From NCBI RefSeq assembly GCF_031844685.1, contig NZ_CP134605.1, positions 5,554,001 through 5,618,000 on the forward strand: DNA of 64,000 bases, given 5' to 3'. Position numbers and translations under genes: made by a program. The notes under the pieces were generated by a model. It had not been told where the DNA came from and searched no databases. It saw nothing but the letters and a program-made list of their open reading frames with translations. Below are positions 18,091 to 26,687 of this stretch, piece after piece (the stretch's first letter is position 1; every line of letters begins with the position of its first letter). The stretch is from Streptomyces sp. ITFR-21 (GTDB taxonomy: Bacteria > Actinomycetota > Actinomycetes > Streptomycetales > Streptomycetaceae).

Positions 18091-18474
18091 CTGACGGGCT
18101 CCGTTCCTCGGGGTCTGCTTCCACCGTACGAACCGAACAAGAAGGACAGTAGAGGTAAAAGGGAAGGACTTGCGGGACCCCGGTCCCGCCGGGCCCGGAT
18201 CCCGCGGCAGCGCCCGGAGCCCGCCGGATCCCCGCGGCGCCGGCCGGCCCCGGTCCGGGCGGGCCCGCCCGGACCGGCGCGCGGTACATTCGTCGCCGTG
18301 CCCGCGAGCACGTCGTGCACGGCTTCCGCATCCCGTACCCGTACTAGGGCCAGGACCAGGGCCAGGACCAGGACCAGCATCAGAATCAGGCGACCGTGCC
18401 CATCACCGACACCGCGGTCCCCGGCCGGGACCGCCACTGACCCGGACCGCGGCCCCGGCCGTGTCCCCGCGCCG
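18091..18474. other. Intergenic region with hexamer-type repeats
   Basis: This divergent gap separates the RsbW-like gene (minus) and the MFS gene (plus). An AT-richer patch (18135-18170, AGTAGAGGTAAAAGGGAAGG) probably holds the promoter of the minus-strand gene. At 18347-18379 there is a short run of CCAGGG/CCAGGA hexamers. I see no gene here; open frames lack domains. Confidence 0.5.
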
Positions 18475-19656
18475 ATGACCGCACCCATGACCCAGCCCCT
18501 GGCCGCCGTCCGCCGTCCGCCGCCCCCTGCCGTCCGGCGGCGGGCCGTCGCGGGCGCGCTGACCGCCGCGTTCGGCGGCTTCGCGAGCTTCAACCTGCTG
18601 CTGTCCGCGGTGCCGGCGTACGCGGTGCGGACCGGTGCGGGGCCGGTCGGCGCCGGGGCCGTGACCGGCACGATGATGGCCGCCACACTGGCGGTGCAGC
18701 CCCTGACGCCGCGCCTTTTCGCCCGGCTCGGCAGACGCCGGTCGCTGGCCCTGTCCGGCGCGCTGCTCGGCCTGCCCTGCCTGCTGATGCTGCTGCCGGC
18801 CGTGTCCGGCCTGGTCCCGCTGCTCGGCCTGACGACGCTGCGCGGGCTGGGCTTCGGCGTCTTCGTGGTCGCCGGCGTCACCTTCACCGCCGAGCTGTTC
18901 CCGCCCGACGCCCGGGGCCGGGCCGTCGGCTGGTACGGCGGTGCGGTCGGCGCGGCCGGCATCCTCGGCGCCCCCCTCGGCCTGACCCTGGCCCGGCACG
19001 GTGCTTACCCTGCGGACTTCGCGGCAGCCGCGGCCGGCGCCGCCCTCGTCCTGGCCGGCTCGCTCGGTTTCCCCCGGGAGCCCGTCGCCCCGCCGGCCGG
19101 CCGCCGCCGCCCGCCCGGCGCCGTACTGCTCGCGCTGCGCCCGCTGGCCGGCCCGCTGCTCGTCGAGGGCGCCACCACCACCGCGTACGGCGTCGTCTTC
19201 ACCTTCCTGCCGCTGACCGCGTCCGCCGCGCCGGCCGCGCTGCTCGCCGTCCAGGCCGCCGCCGTACTCGCCCGGCTGGTGTCCGGGCGGCTGGTGGACC
19301 GCTACGGCGGCCGGCCGGTGCTGGGGCCGGCCGTGCTGTGCGCGGCGCTCGGCGCCGCCGCCGGGGCCGTACCGCACCACCCGGCGGTGGTGCTGGCCGG
19401 CGGCGCCCTGTTCGGGGCGGGCTTCGGCGCCGTCCAGAACGCGACCCTGGTCCTCGTCATGCGGGCGGCCGGCGACACCCCCGCCGGGCTGGGCCTGGCC
19501 GGCGTCTCCTGGAACATCGCCTTCGACGCCGGCACCGGCTTCGGCGCCCTCGCCGGCGGCCCCCTGCTCTCCCTCGGCGGCCCGGCGGCCCTCTTCCCGG
19601 CCACCGCGGCCGTGCTGGCGGCCACCCTGCTCGCCGGGGGCCCAACCGACCGCTGA
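18475..19656 (+). CDS. MFS transporter
   Basis: About 393 residues from ATG 18475 (a second ATG at 18487 is equally possible). Twelve hydrophobic segments are visible, with the MFS motif-A-like loop FARLGRRRSLALSG after helix 2 and its copy GRLVDRYGGRPVLG after helix 8. It resembles small drug or sugar exporters of the DHA1 type. The gene precedes the VOC-PhzF fusion by 19 bases, so both are probably co-transcribed. The substrate is unknown. Confidence 0.88.
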   Translation: MTAPMTQPLAAVRRPPPPAVRRRAVAGALTAAFGGFASFNLLLSAVPAYAVRTGAGPVGAGAVTGTMMAATLAVQPLTPRLFARLGRRRSLALSGALLGLPCLLMLLPAVSGLVPLLGLTTLRGLGFGVFVVAGVTFTAELFPPDARGRAVGWYGGAVGAAGILGAPLGLTLARHGAYPADFAAAAAGAALVLAGSLGFPREPVAPPAGRRRPPGAVLLALRPLAGPLLVEGATTTAYGVVFTFLPLTASAAPAALLAVQAAAVLARLVSGRLVDRYGGRPVLGPAVLCAALGAAAGAVPHHPAVVLAGGALFGAGFGAVQNATLVLVMRAAGDTPAGLGLAGVSWNIAFDAGTGFGALAGGPLLSLGGPAALFPATAAVLAATLLAGGPTDR

Positions 19657-19675
19657 TCACAACCGTGGAGCAGCC

Positions 19676-20998
19676 ATGAGCAACGAGAACGCGCAGCCGC
19701 CCGTACGGCAGATGAGGGTGGTGGTAGCGACCGAGGACTACGAGCGGGCCGTCGCCTTCTACGGCCGGGCCCTGGGTCTGCCGATCCGGGACGGCTTCCA
19801 GGGGGCGGGGGACGTCCGGGCGGTGGTCTTCGACGCGGGAGCGGCCACGCTGGAGATCGGCGATCGGGCCCGGACCGCGCTGGCCGACGACGTGGGGGCC
19901 GGGCTTCCGGCCGGCCCCCGCATCCGGCTGGCCTTCGAGGTCACCGACGCCGCCGGCACCACCGACCGGCTGGTCGAGGCCGGAGCCCGGCCGGTGTCGC
20001 CACCCGCCGCGCCGCCGAGGAACTCGCTCGACTCCGGGCTGGACGCGCCCGGGGAGGTGCGGATAGCGCTCTTCCAGGAGCCGCGCGAGCCGGCCGGCGC
20101 GCCGCGGTACGCGCCCTTCGCGCTGGTCGACGTGTTCGGTGAGGAGTCCTTGGCGGGCAATCCGCTGGCCGTGGTCGACCTCACCGGAGACCCGGACGCC
20201 GTGGACGACGAATGGCTGCGCAAGGTGGCCCGGGAGATGAACCAGTCGGAGACGACGTTCGTGTTCCCCGGTACCGACGGCGCGGTCCGCACCCTGCGGT
20301 CGTTCACCGCCGGGGGCGTCGAGGTCACCGGCGCCGGGCACAACGCTCTGGGCGCCTGGTGGTGGCTGCTGCACACCGGCCGGGTCGCCGCACCCGGCGA
20401 CGGCGCGCTGGTGCAGCGGATCGGCGGCCGGAACCTGTCCGTACTGGTGGGCGAGAAGGGCGTGCTGGCGATGCGGCAGACCCCGGCCCGGCTCGGCGCC
20501 ACCGTGGACGCTCCCGCCGCGCTGGCCGACGCGGTCGGCCTGGCGCCCGGCGACCTGCGGGCCGACCGGCCCCCGCGCGTGGTGGACACCGGCGCCGCCC
20601 ACCTGATGGTCCTGCTCACCGGCGCGGAGGCGCTGGCGCGGGCCGCGGCAAACAAGAACCTGCTGGTCGCCGCGGCCGACGCCGTCGGCGCCCAGGGCGT
20701 GTACCTGGCGTGGCTGGACGACGCCGCGGCCGGCCGCACCGCCCGCACCCGGTTCTTCAACCCCGGTGTCGGACTGGACGAGGACCCCGCCACCGGCAGC
20801 GCCGCGGGACCGCTCGGCGCGTACCTGACCACCACCGGCGACCTCGCGCCCGGACAGGCCCTGACGGTCGTCCAGGGCGAGGCGATGGGCCGGCCGAGCA
20901 CACTGCGCGTCACCGTGGACGCGGCGCTCGTCCCCGACGTGTCCGGGAGCGGCAGCCTGACCGTCGAGGGCCGCCTCACGCTCCCCTCGCGCCCGTAG
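19676..20998 (+). CDS. VOC (glyoxalase-like) domain fused to PhzF-family isomerase domain
   Basis: 440 residues, about 140 more than a normal PhzF protein. Residues ~11-135 form one vicinal-oxygen-chelate domain (MRVVVATEDYERAVAFYGRALGL...LEIGDRAR...GPRIRLAFEVTDAAGTTDRLVEAGA). From ~145 the protein is PhzF: FALVDVFGEESLAGNPLAVV, FTAGGVEVTGAGHNALG and LDEDPATGSAAGPLGAYL, which are the family's substrate-pocket motifs. VOC proteins act in fosfomycin/bleomycin resistance or ring cleavage; PhzF proteins isomerise or epimerise small metabolites. The fusion is in frame with no stop or frameshift. The MFS gene just upstream suggests a metabolite-modification/export pair, which is inference. Confidence 0.85.
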   Translation: MSNENAQPPVRQMRVVVATEDYERAVAFYGRALGLPIRDGFQGAGDVRAVVFDAGAATLEIGDRARTALADDVGAGLPAGPRIRLAFEVTDAAGTTDRLVEAGARPVSPPAAPPRNSLDSGLDAPGEVRIALFQEPREPAGAPRYAPFALVDVFGEESLAGNPLAVVDLTGDPDAVDDEWLRKVAREMNQSETTFVFPGTDGAVRTLRSFTAGGVEVTGAGHNALGAWWWLLHTGRVAAPGDGALVQRIGGRNLSVLVGEKGVLAMRQTPARLGATVDAPAALADAVGLAPGDLRADRPPRVVDTGAAHLMVLLTGAEALARAAANKNLLVAAADAVGAQGVYLAWLDDAAAGRTARTRFFNPGVGLDEDPATGSAAGPLGAYLTTTGDLAPGQALTVVQGEAMGRPSTLRVTVDAALVPDVSGSGSLTVEGRLTLPSRP

Positions 20999-21577
20999 CA
21001 CCCGCGCCGGGCCCGCCCCGGCGGCCCGCCGGCCCCGGTCCCGCCGGGGACCCGGCCCGCCGGCCTCACCTCCCGGGGACCTGGCCGAGCCACAGCCGAG
21101 CCGTCATCGAGCCCTCCACCATGCCCGCCCGCCCGCGCGGCCCCGCCGACCGCGGCGTGGCGGGGGCGGGCCGCGGCGGATGTCCGCGTGCCCCGGGCGC
21201 CGGCCCCCTCTCGGCGTCCGCGGGTTCCGGCGTCCCGCAGGCCGGTACGCCCGCGGGCGCCCGGTGGCCACCGGGCACGCCGGATCGGCCGGGCCCGGCG
21301 CGAGCAGCCCCCCGTCCGGCGCGAGCAGCGCTCCGGGCCGGCCTGCGGCACCCCGCCGGGTACCTGCCGCCCACCGCGTCGCCGCTCCGGCACCGGTGTA
21401 TCGTCCGGCTTTTTGAAACGGCAGCCGTCGGGCGCCCGGCGCATGGGCCGGGGGCCCGCCGCTCGCGTACCGGCGCCCCGCGGACGTACGTCCATGTCCC
21501 GCCTGCCGCCTGCTCCGGCACCTTCCGGGCCGGCCCGGCGGGACGACGAGAAGGACAGCGGCAGGGATCTTCGAGCG
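20999..21577. other. Gene-free GC-rich stretch
   Basis: The stretch has a GC-rich imperfect inverted repeat around 21025-21062 that may end transcription of the VOC-PhzF gene. The rest is Pro/Arg/Ala-coding low complexity in every frame without domain signatures. It marks the left border of the accessory island. Confidence 0.5.
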
Positions 21578-22460
21578 ATGTCGACGCCGACGGCGGTGCG
21601 GTACACCGTCCTCAAACCGCTACGGGTCTGGCGCGGCGACGCGGAACTGCCGCCCGGCCCCCCCGAAACAGCAGGCCCTGCTCACCCTCCTCGCGGTACG
21701 CTCCCCGGCCTCGGTGACCCTCTACGAGGCTGTGGACCTGCTGTGGGACGGCGACCCGCCGGACAGCGCCGTGAACGTGGTGCACCGTCACATCGGCGGC
21801 CTGCGGCGGCTGCTGCAACCGGACCTGCCGCCCAGGGCCCCGGGCGGACACGTGGTGCGGACCGCCGGCGGCTACCGGCTCGCCACCGGCCCCGCCGCCT
21901 TGGACCTGGCCCGCTTCCGCGGCCTGCGCGAGCGGGCCCACCGCGCGCAGGCCGCCGGGGCCGGGGGAGACGGCGCTTGCCTGTACGCCGAGGCGCTGCG
22001 GCTGTGGCACGGCCCGGTCGCCGCCGGCGGCATGCCGAGGCTGCGGGACCACCCGGTCTTCGTGGCCGTGGAGAACGAGTACCTGGCGACCGCGAAGGAG
22101 GCCGCGGACACCGTGCTCCGGCACCGGTCCCCGCTCACCGAGGACGTCCTCACCGCGCTGCGCTGCGCCGCCGCCGGCCGCCACCGGCTGGACGAGGGCC
22201 TCCAGTCCAGGATCGTCACCGCGCTCGCCGCGACCGGCCGGCAGGCCGAGGCACTGGAGGTGTTCGAGGCGGTCCGCGCCGACCTCGCCGAGGAACCCGG
22301 CGTAAACCCCAGCTCGCCGACCGCATTCGCGCCCACCCTGCTGGGTGAGTACCTGGCTTCGATCCATGCGACGGCATCACTGCAGGTCAAAGTCGTAACG
22401 GGAGCGTTGGGCGGAGGCGCGATCTCCCAACCTGAGGTGGAAAGGAGGGGAGAGGACTGA
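21578..22460 (+). pseudogene. BTAD/SARP-type regulator, frameshifted and truncated
   Basis: The start (MSTPTAVRYTVLKPLRVWRGDAEL) and the continuation (VTLYEAVDLLWDGDPPDSAVNVVHRHIGGLRRLL, then HVVRTAGGYRL and a BTAD-like helical region DLARFRGLRERAHRA...AAGRHRLDEGLQSRIVTALAATGRQAEALEVFEAVRADLAEE) together match the OmpR-type DNA-binding plus BTAD layout of Streptomyces antibiotic regulatory proteins. They lie in different frames. The break is at a run of seven C at 21658-21664; with six C the frame would read through as GPPKQQALLTLLAV. The C-terminus also loses homology after EEPGVNP (about 22310). A sequencing error in the C run is possible, but the 3' loss suggests a real pseudogene. Neither part retains a complete regulator. 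Confidence 0.8.
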
Positions 22461-22787
22461 GGGCTGTCCCGTAAACGATCTGGACTGGCCTCGGGCAAGG
22501 GCGGGGTGCTGTACGGTCCCATGGCTTGTCCGGCGACGGCGAGGTGGTGCATCCGGGCGATGACGCCCATGCTTATGGCCATGGCCATGCCTGCCGGTCA
22601 GGCGCCCGGCGGTCCGCGGTGCAAGACCGGAAGGACGTGCTGCGGGTGCTGGGGGCGCCGACCGGTTCGAGCAAGACACGAACAACCGCCTCGGTCCGGA
22701 CCTGTCCGTCCGGGCTATGGTGCCTGGCCGGCGTACCCCGCAGGCGGAGGTAGCCGCGACCCGTTGACAACCGGTTTCGGGCGGGCC
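22461..22787. other. Gene-free stretch with possible insertion-sequence end
   Basis: GGGCTGTCCCGTAA (about 22460-22473) resembles the terminal repeats of Streptomyces insertion sequences, and the following ~280 bp has no intact gene. I could not recognise a transposase in any frame, so this is only a possible remnant. It immediately follows the truncated regulator gene, consistent with an insertion having removed its 3' end. Confidence 0.35.
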
Positions 22788-23669
22788 CTACCTCGTGAGC
22801 GGCTCCACTCCGAGGAGGGCTGCGGTTTTGGTGTAGACGGTCCGGGCGAGAGCGTCGTTCAGGGCCAGGCGTGAAGGGGTGTCCGGATGGGAGTGGCTGA
22901 AGAATCCGCCGCTGGGTCGCGGCGCGGGCGAGGTGCTGGCGAGCCAGACAGGGGTCTGCACACCTTCGTCCGGGGTGATGGCGAACGGGCGGAACAGCGG
23001 GGCGGTCAACCGCATCAGACCGCCGGCGTTGCTGTTCATCGCGGTGCCCTTGACCATGCCGGGATTGGCGTTGTAGACGCTCATGCCGTCGGGCAGGCGG
23101 TGTGCGAGTTCTCGCGCTGCCAGGAGGCTGACGAGTTTGCTCGTGGCGTAGACGCCGGGCTGGTTGTAGAAGCGCTTGCTCCACGATGTTCCCGCGACGT
23201 CCGGATCGGTGGCGTCGAGCTTGCCGCGCTTCTCCACGAACGAGGACATGTTGATGATCCGCGCTTCGAGCGTGAGTGCTCCTTCGGCCAGGAGGGCGTG
23301 GGTGAGCAGGAACGGGGCGTGGTGATTGAGGGCGTAGGTGCGCTCCACGCCGTCCGGCGTCTGCTCGTACCGGGGGAACGCCGCCCCTGCGTTGTTGACG
23401 AGGACGTCCACCAGGTGTCCGTCAGCGGCCAGTTTCGCTGCCAGTGCCTGTACCTGCGACCACTGTTCCAGGTCAGCGCTGTACGTTCTCAACGGTGCTG
23501 CGTCGCTGCCCGCAGGGGCCAGGCCGCGCAGGCTGTCAGCGGCCGCCCGGGTGCGTGTCGCGTCCCGGCCGACGAGGACGACACTCTGGCCGGCTTTGAC
23601 GAGGTGGCGTGCCGTCACAAGGCCCAGGCCCGAAGCTCCACCCGTGATGACTGCGGTCTTGCTGCTCAT
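22788..23669 (-). CDS. SDR-family NAD(P)-dependent oxidoreductase
   Basis: 293 residues from ATG 23669. Classical SDR motifs: TGGASGLG cofactor loop (~9-16), NNAGAAF (~88), the catalytic YATSK (~170) and the PGMVKGT segment after it. The size and the GVERTYALNHHAPFLLTHALL pattern fit the retinol-dehydrogenase/WW-oxidoreductase-like branch. Its start overlaps the stop of the MarR gene (bases 23666-23669), so the two are one operon in which the regulator comes first. It probably reduces a carbonyl compound sensed by the MarR protein; this is inferred from context. Confidence 0.92.
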   Translation of the reverse strand: MSSKTAVITGGASGLGLVTARHLVKAGQSVVLVGRDATRTRAAADSLRGLAPAGSDAAPLRTYSADLEQWSQVQALAAKLAADGHLVDVLVNNAGAAFPRYEQTPDGVERTYALNHHAPFLLTHALLAEGALTLEARIINMSSFVEKRGKLDATDPDVAGTSWSKRFYNQPGVYATSKLVSLLAARELAHRLPDGMSVYNANPGMVKGTAMNSNAGGLMRLTAPLFRPFAITPDEGVQTPVWLASTSPAPRPSGGFFSHSHPDTPSRLALNDALARTVYTKTAALLGVEPLTR

Positions 23670-24139
23670 CGCTGCTCCTCCTTCACTGTGTCCTTGACGC
23701 TGGCGGCCTGACCTGTCGGGCGGGGGCCGTCGATCACTTCGCGGAGAAGCGTGTGCAGGCGCAGCCTGCTCTCGTGGTCGAGGAGGGCGAAGGGCGAGTG
23801 CTCGGTGGTGTGCTGGATGACGCGGTCGCGCAGCGCGCATCCCTCGGAGGTGAGCTGGATGACTTTCACGCGGCGGTCGGTGGGATGGGGCACGCGGCGG
23901 ACCAGGCCGCGCCTCTCCAGCCGGTCAATCATCGACGTGGCGGTCGAGGCGTCGCACTGCAGGAGTTCGGCCAGACGCCGCGCGGTCATCTCCCGCCCGC
24001 GACTCAGCCTCCACAGCGCATCGGCCTGAGTGTCGGTCAGCCCCGCTTCCCGGGCCAGTTCCTTGAGCTCGGCGTGCACCTGGGTGCGGATCGCGAACAG
24101 GCAGTCGTAGAGCTCTTCGGTCAGCTGCCGGTCATCCAT
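23666..24139 (-). CDS. MarR-family transcriptional regulator
   Basis: 157 residues from ATG 24139. Winged-helix core: LTDTQADALWRLSRGREMTARRLAELLQCDASTATSMIDRLERRGLVRRVPHPTDRRVKVIQLTSEG. MarR dimers repress neighbouring genes and are released by phenolic or oxidant ligands. The gene leads the SDR gene with a 4-base overlap. A TATTAT -10-like hexamer at 24152-24147 (minus strand) would place the transcription start at or next to the ATG, so the mRNA is probably leaderless. A palindrome over that hexamer is a likely self-operator. Confidence 0.92.
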   Translation of the reverse strand: MDDRQLTEELYDCLFAIRTQVHAELKELAREAGLTDTQADALWRLSRGREMTARRLAELLQCDASTATSMIDRLERRGLVRRVPHPTDRRVKVIQLTSEGCALRDRVIQHTTEHSPFALLDHESRLRLHTLLREVIDGPRPTGQAASVKDTVKEEQR

Positions 24140-24142
24140 GAC

Positions 24143-24157
24143 CCATATAATACATGG
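24143..24157 (-). promoter_or_regulatory. Candidate MarR operator/leaderless promoter
   Basis: CCATGTATTATATGG is a 15-bp near-perfect inverted repeat (one mismatched pair) in a short AT-rich patch four bases upstream of the MarR start codon. It contains the TATTAT -10-like hexamer. Position and symmetry suit autorepression of the marR-SDR operon. Confidence 0.5.
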
Positions 24158-24264
24158 AGAATGCAATCATTTGATAATCCACGTACTGTTGCAAGGCCCC
24201 TCCGGCGTGGCGGGCCGGCCCGCCGTGACGCTCAGCTGATAGCCGGCCACATGTCGAGGCGGCG

Positions 24265-24815
24265 ATGTGGACGGAGATCGCCAAGGGTCTTCTGCCTGAG
24301 GCCGCCGCCGCCGTCGGCGTGGCGCCGGCGGTCGCGGCGGGCTGGTACCGACAGGGTGGCGGCACGCGACCGTTCGATTCGAACTGGTCCTCGGGCAGGT
24401 ACTTGTCCGTTTCCGAGCGGGAGGAGATCGCGTTGCTCAGGGCTCAGGGCTCAGGGCAGGGGAGTGCGCGAGATCGCTTGAGACGTCGATCGCAATCCGG
24501 GCACGGCCACGGAGCGCTGAATCGCGAGCTCATCCCATGCCTTCGGACCGGCCGCGCCCTGCGCGCCCTGCGCGCGCCGCGGGCGCGTTCACAGCGGAAG
24601 ACCTCGGCGCACGTCACGCCAGAGACGTGGATCAGCGAACGGCCCGCCGAGGCCGAGGGCCGCACAGGCCCCGGCCACGGGGAAGGGGATGTGATCATCG
24701 GGCCGAAGCATTCCGCGATCGGCACCGTTGTCGAGCGGTCGACCCGGTTCACCGGGCTGGGCCACCTGCCCCGCGAAGAGGAATACGGCACGGGCTCTAC
24801 GAAACTCGGGACAGC
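24265..24815 (+). pseudogene. IS30-family transposase remnant
   Basis: The reading frame contains scattered but recognisable IS30 pieces. These are GRYLSVSEREEIALLRAQG (N-terminal HTH region), ISERPAEAEGRTGPGHGEGDVIIG (the start of the DDE catalytic domain, with the first Asp in GD) and IGTVVERSTRFTGLGHLP. Between them the match is lost, indicating frameshifts, and nothing remains after residue ~180. The 3' end stops at an IS3-like terminal repeat (24787-24815). It is a dead element. Confidence 0.75.
24787..24815 (-). repeat. Orphan copy of the IS3-type terminal inverted repeat
   Basis: Read on the minus strand, GAGCTGTCCCGAGTTTCGTA matches the left end of the IS3 element at 29469-29500 at nearly every position. 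No transposase accompanies it, so it is a relic end left by insertion into, or recombination with, the IS30 remnant. Confidence 0.6.
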
Positions 24816-24830
24816 TCAATCGTGATTCTG

Positions 24831-24844
24831 TTCCGATCGGTCAA
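24831..24844. promoter_or_regulatory. Candidate TetR operator upstream of tetR
   Basis: Read on the minus strand this is TTGACCGATCGGAA, 20 bases before the tetR ATG. The same TTGACCGATCG core occurs at 28405-28415 in the divergent NTF2/SDR promoter. A shared sequence in front of the regulator and the putative target genes suggests one regulon. Confidence 0.45.
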
Positions 24845-24863
24845 CTAAGCGTATCGTGAAAGC

Positions 24864-25445
24864 ATGTCACGACCACGTGCGTTCGATGAGGACACCGCCG
24901 TCCGGGCGGCACAAAATGCGTTCCGCCGTACGGGGTACGCGGGCACGTCGCTCTCCGACCTTGCCGAGGCCACTGGTCTGGGCAAGGGCAGTCTGTACAA
25001 CACGTTCGGCGACAAGGAGCAGTTGTTCCAGCGGGCTTTCGGCGATTACTGCGACGAGGCGGACGCCGCGACCGACGCGTTGTTCACCCCGGACGCGGGT
25101 CTCAGCGGGGCCTTGGGCTATCTGCGGATGGTCACCCGGGACGCGCTGGCCGACCGCGAGCACGTGGGCTGCATGATCACCAAGACCACGTCGGAGCTCG
25201 CGGTCAGTTCCCCCGCGGTGGTCGACCGGGCGTCGAGGACGCTGCACCACGCCGAGGACCTGATCACTGGCGCCCTGACCCGGGCTCGGGAGACCGGTGA
25301 GACGGGCGGCGAGGAGGACCCGCGGGATCTGGCCCGGCTGCTCGTGGCGATCACCCGCGGCATCGACGCGCTCGGCAAGGCCGGCTACTCGGCGCAGGCG
25401 CTGCGTGCGATCGAGGCGACCGCCGCCCGCGTCATCGGGGGGTGA
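24864..25445 (+). CDS. TetR/AcrR-family transcriptional regulator
   Basis: 193 residues. The N-terminal HTH is clear: AVRAAQNAFRRTGYAGTSLSDLAEATGLGKGSLYNTFGDKEQLFQRAF. The ligand domain (REHVGCMITKTTSELAVSSPAVVDRASRTLHHAEDLI) resembles the TetR_C subgroup that often controls old-yellow-enzyme or SDR genes in response to reactive electrophiles. It is convergent with the OYE gene, and a motif in its promoter recurs in the promoter of the OYE operon and the divergent SDR gene. Confidence 0.93.
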   Translation: MSRPRAFDEDTAVRAAQNAFRRTGYAGTSLSDLAEATGLGKGSLYNTFGDKEQLFQRAFGDYCDEADAATDALFTPDAGLSGALGYLRMVTRDALADREHVGCMITKTTSELAVSSPAVVDRASRTLHHAEDLITGALTRARETGETGGEEDPRDLARLLVAITRGIDALGKAGYSAQALRAIEATAARVIGG

Positions 25446-25523
25446 GCGCGGCTCGTCGAGGCGTCCCTGTGTACCCGCGCTGCCGGCCGGCGCCGGTACG
25501 GCGGCCGGCAGCGCGGACATGGC

Positions 25524-26594
25524 TCAGCCGGCGGCCGGGTAGTCGGTGTAGCCTCCGGCGCCGCCGCCGTAGAACGTGCCCGGATCGAACTCGTTCAGCG
25601 CGGTGCCGGTGTGCCAGCGGGCGACCAGGTCGGGATTGGCCAGCAGCGGACGTCCGACCGCGACGAGATCGGCCAGGCCTTCGCTGATGACCGCCTCGGC
25701 CCAGGCGAGGCTGGTGACTTCGGCGAATCCGCCGTTGGCGATGGTCACGCCGCCGAAGCGGGCGGTCAGGTCGCGGATGAGCTCAGAACGCGGGTCGGCC
25801 AGGTAGGACAGGTAGGCGATGTCCAGCGGGGCGATGGCCTCGGTCAGTGCCCGGTAGGTCGCCGCCGTCTCGGCCGCGTCGTCCTCGATGACGCCCTGGA
25901 TGTTGTGCGAGGGCGAGATCCGGATGCCGACCTTCTCCGGTCCGATCGCATCGGCCACCGCGTGGACGATCTCGCCCGCGAAGCGGGCCCGGTTCCGGGG
26001 TGTGCCACCGTAGCCGTCCGCGCGCCGGTTGGTGGATGGTGCGAGGAACTGGTGCACCAGGTAGCCGTTGGCGGCGTGGATCTCGACGCCGTCCAGGCCG
26101 GCGGCTGCGGCCCGCTCGGCCGCACGCACGAAGTCGCCCACCACCTCTGGGATCTCCCTTGCCTCCAGCCCCCGAGGTACGGGCTGCGGCTTCATACCGC
26201 CGGGAGTGAAGATCTCTCCGGGCGCGGCGATCGCGCTGGGTGCCACCAGTTGCGGCGTGGTCTTGTTGTCGGGATGGCCCACCCGGCCTGCGTGCATGAG
26301 CTGGACGAAGATGTGGCCGCCTGCGGCGTGCACGGCGTCTGCGACGGCGTGCCAGCCCTCGACCTGCTCGTCCGAGTGCATCCCGGGGGTGTCGACATAG
26401 CCCTGCCCGACCGGGCTCGGTTGGGTGCCCTCGGTGATGAGCAGTCCGGCGCTCGCGCGCTGGGCGTAGTACTCGGCGGCCAACGCGGTCGGGACGCCGC
26501 CTTCGCCGGCCCGGTTCCGGGTCATCGGAGCCATCACAATGCGGTTGGCCAGAGTGAGCTTGCCGACCTCGATCGGATCAAAGAGTGTGGGCAC
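25524..26594 (-). CDS. Old yellow enzyme-type alkene (enoate) reductase
   Basis: 356 residues of the FMN-binding OYE TIM barrel: LFDPIEVGKLTLANRIVMAPMTRNRA at the start, FVQLMHAGRVGH, GLDGVEIHAANGYLVHQFLAPSTNRRADGYGG (substrate-binding His-Asn pair), and AVGRPLLANPDLV near the end for phosphate binding. Such enzymes use NAD(P)H to reduce activated C=C bonds of electrophiles. It is the last gene of the NTF2-MFS-OYE set (93 bp after the MFS gene). Neighbouring TetR and SDR genes suggest a reactive-carbonyl detoxification locus; that is inference. Confidence 0.94.
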   Translation of the reverse strand: MPTLFDPIEVGKLTLANRIVMAPMTRNRAGEGGVPTALAAEYYAQRASAGLLITEGTQPSPVGQGYVDTPGMHSDEQVEGWHAVADAVHAAGGHIFVQLMHAGRVGHPDNKTTPQLVAPSAIAAPGEIFTPGGMKPQPVPRGLEAREIPEVVGDFVRAAERAAAAGLDGVEIHAANGYLVHQFLAPSTNRRADGYGGTPRNRARFAGEIVHAVADAIGPEKVGIRISPSHNIQGVIEDDAAETAATYRALTEAIAPLDIAYLSYLADPRSELIRDLTARFGGVTIANGGFAEVTSLAWAEAVISEGLADLVAVGRPLLANPDLVARWHTGTALNEFDPGTFYGGGAGGYTDYPAAG

Positions 26595-26687
26595 GAAGTT
26601 CTCCTGGAGCGATGCTGTCCACGGGTGCGACCGCGCCCGTGCGGTGGAGCTTCCTGTTCGCGCCGACTGACCAGGCGCGAACAGGGT

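Noticed and set aside
22461..22787. Transposase gene next to the IS-like end
   Set aside because: No frame gave a recognisable DDE or other transposase motif, so only the possible terminal sequence is reported.
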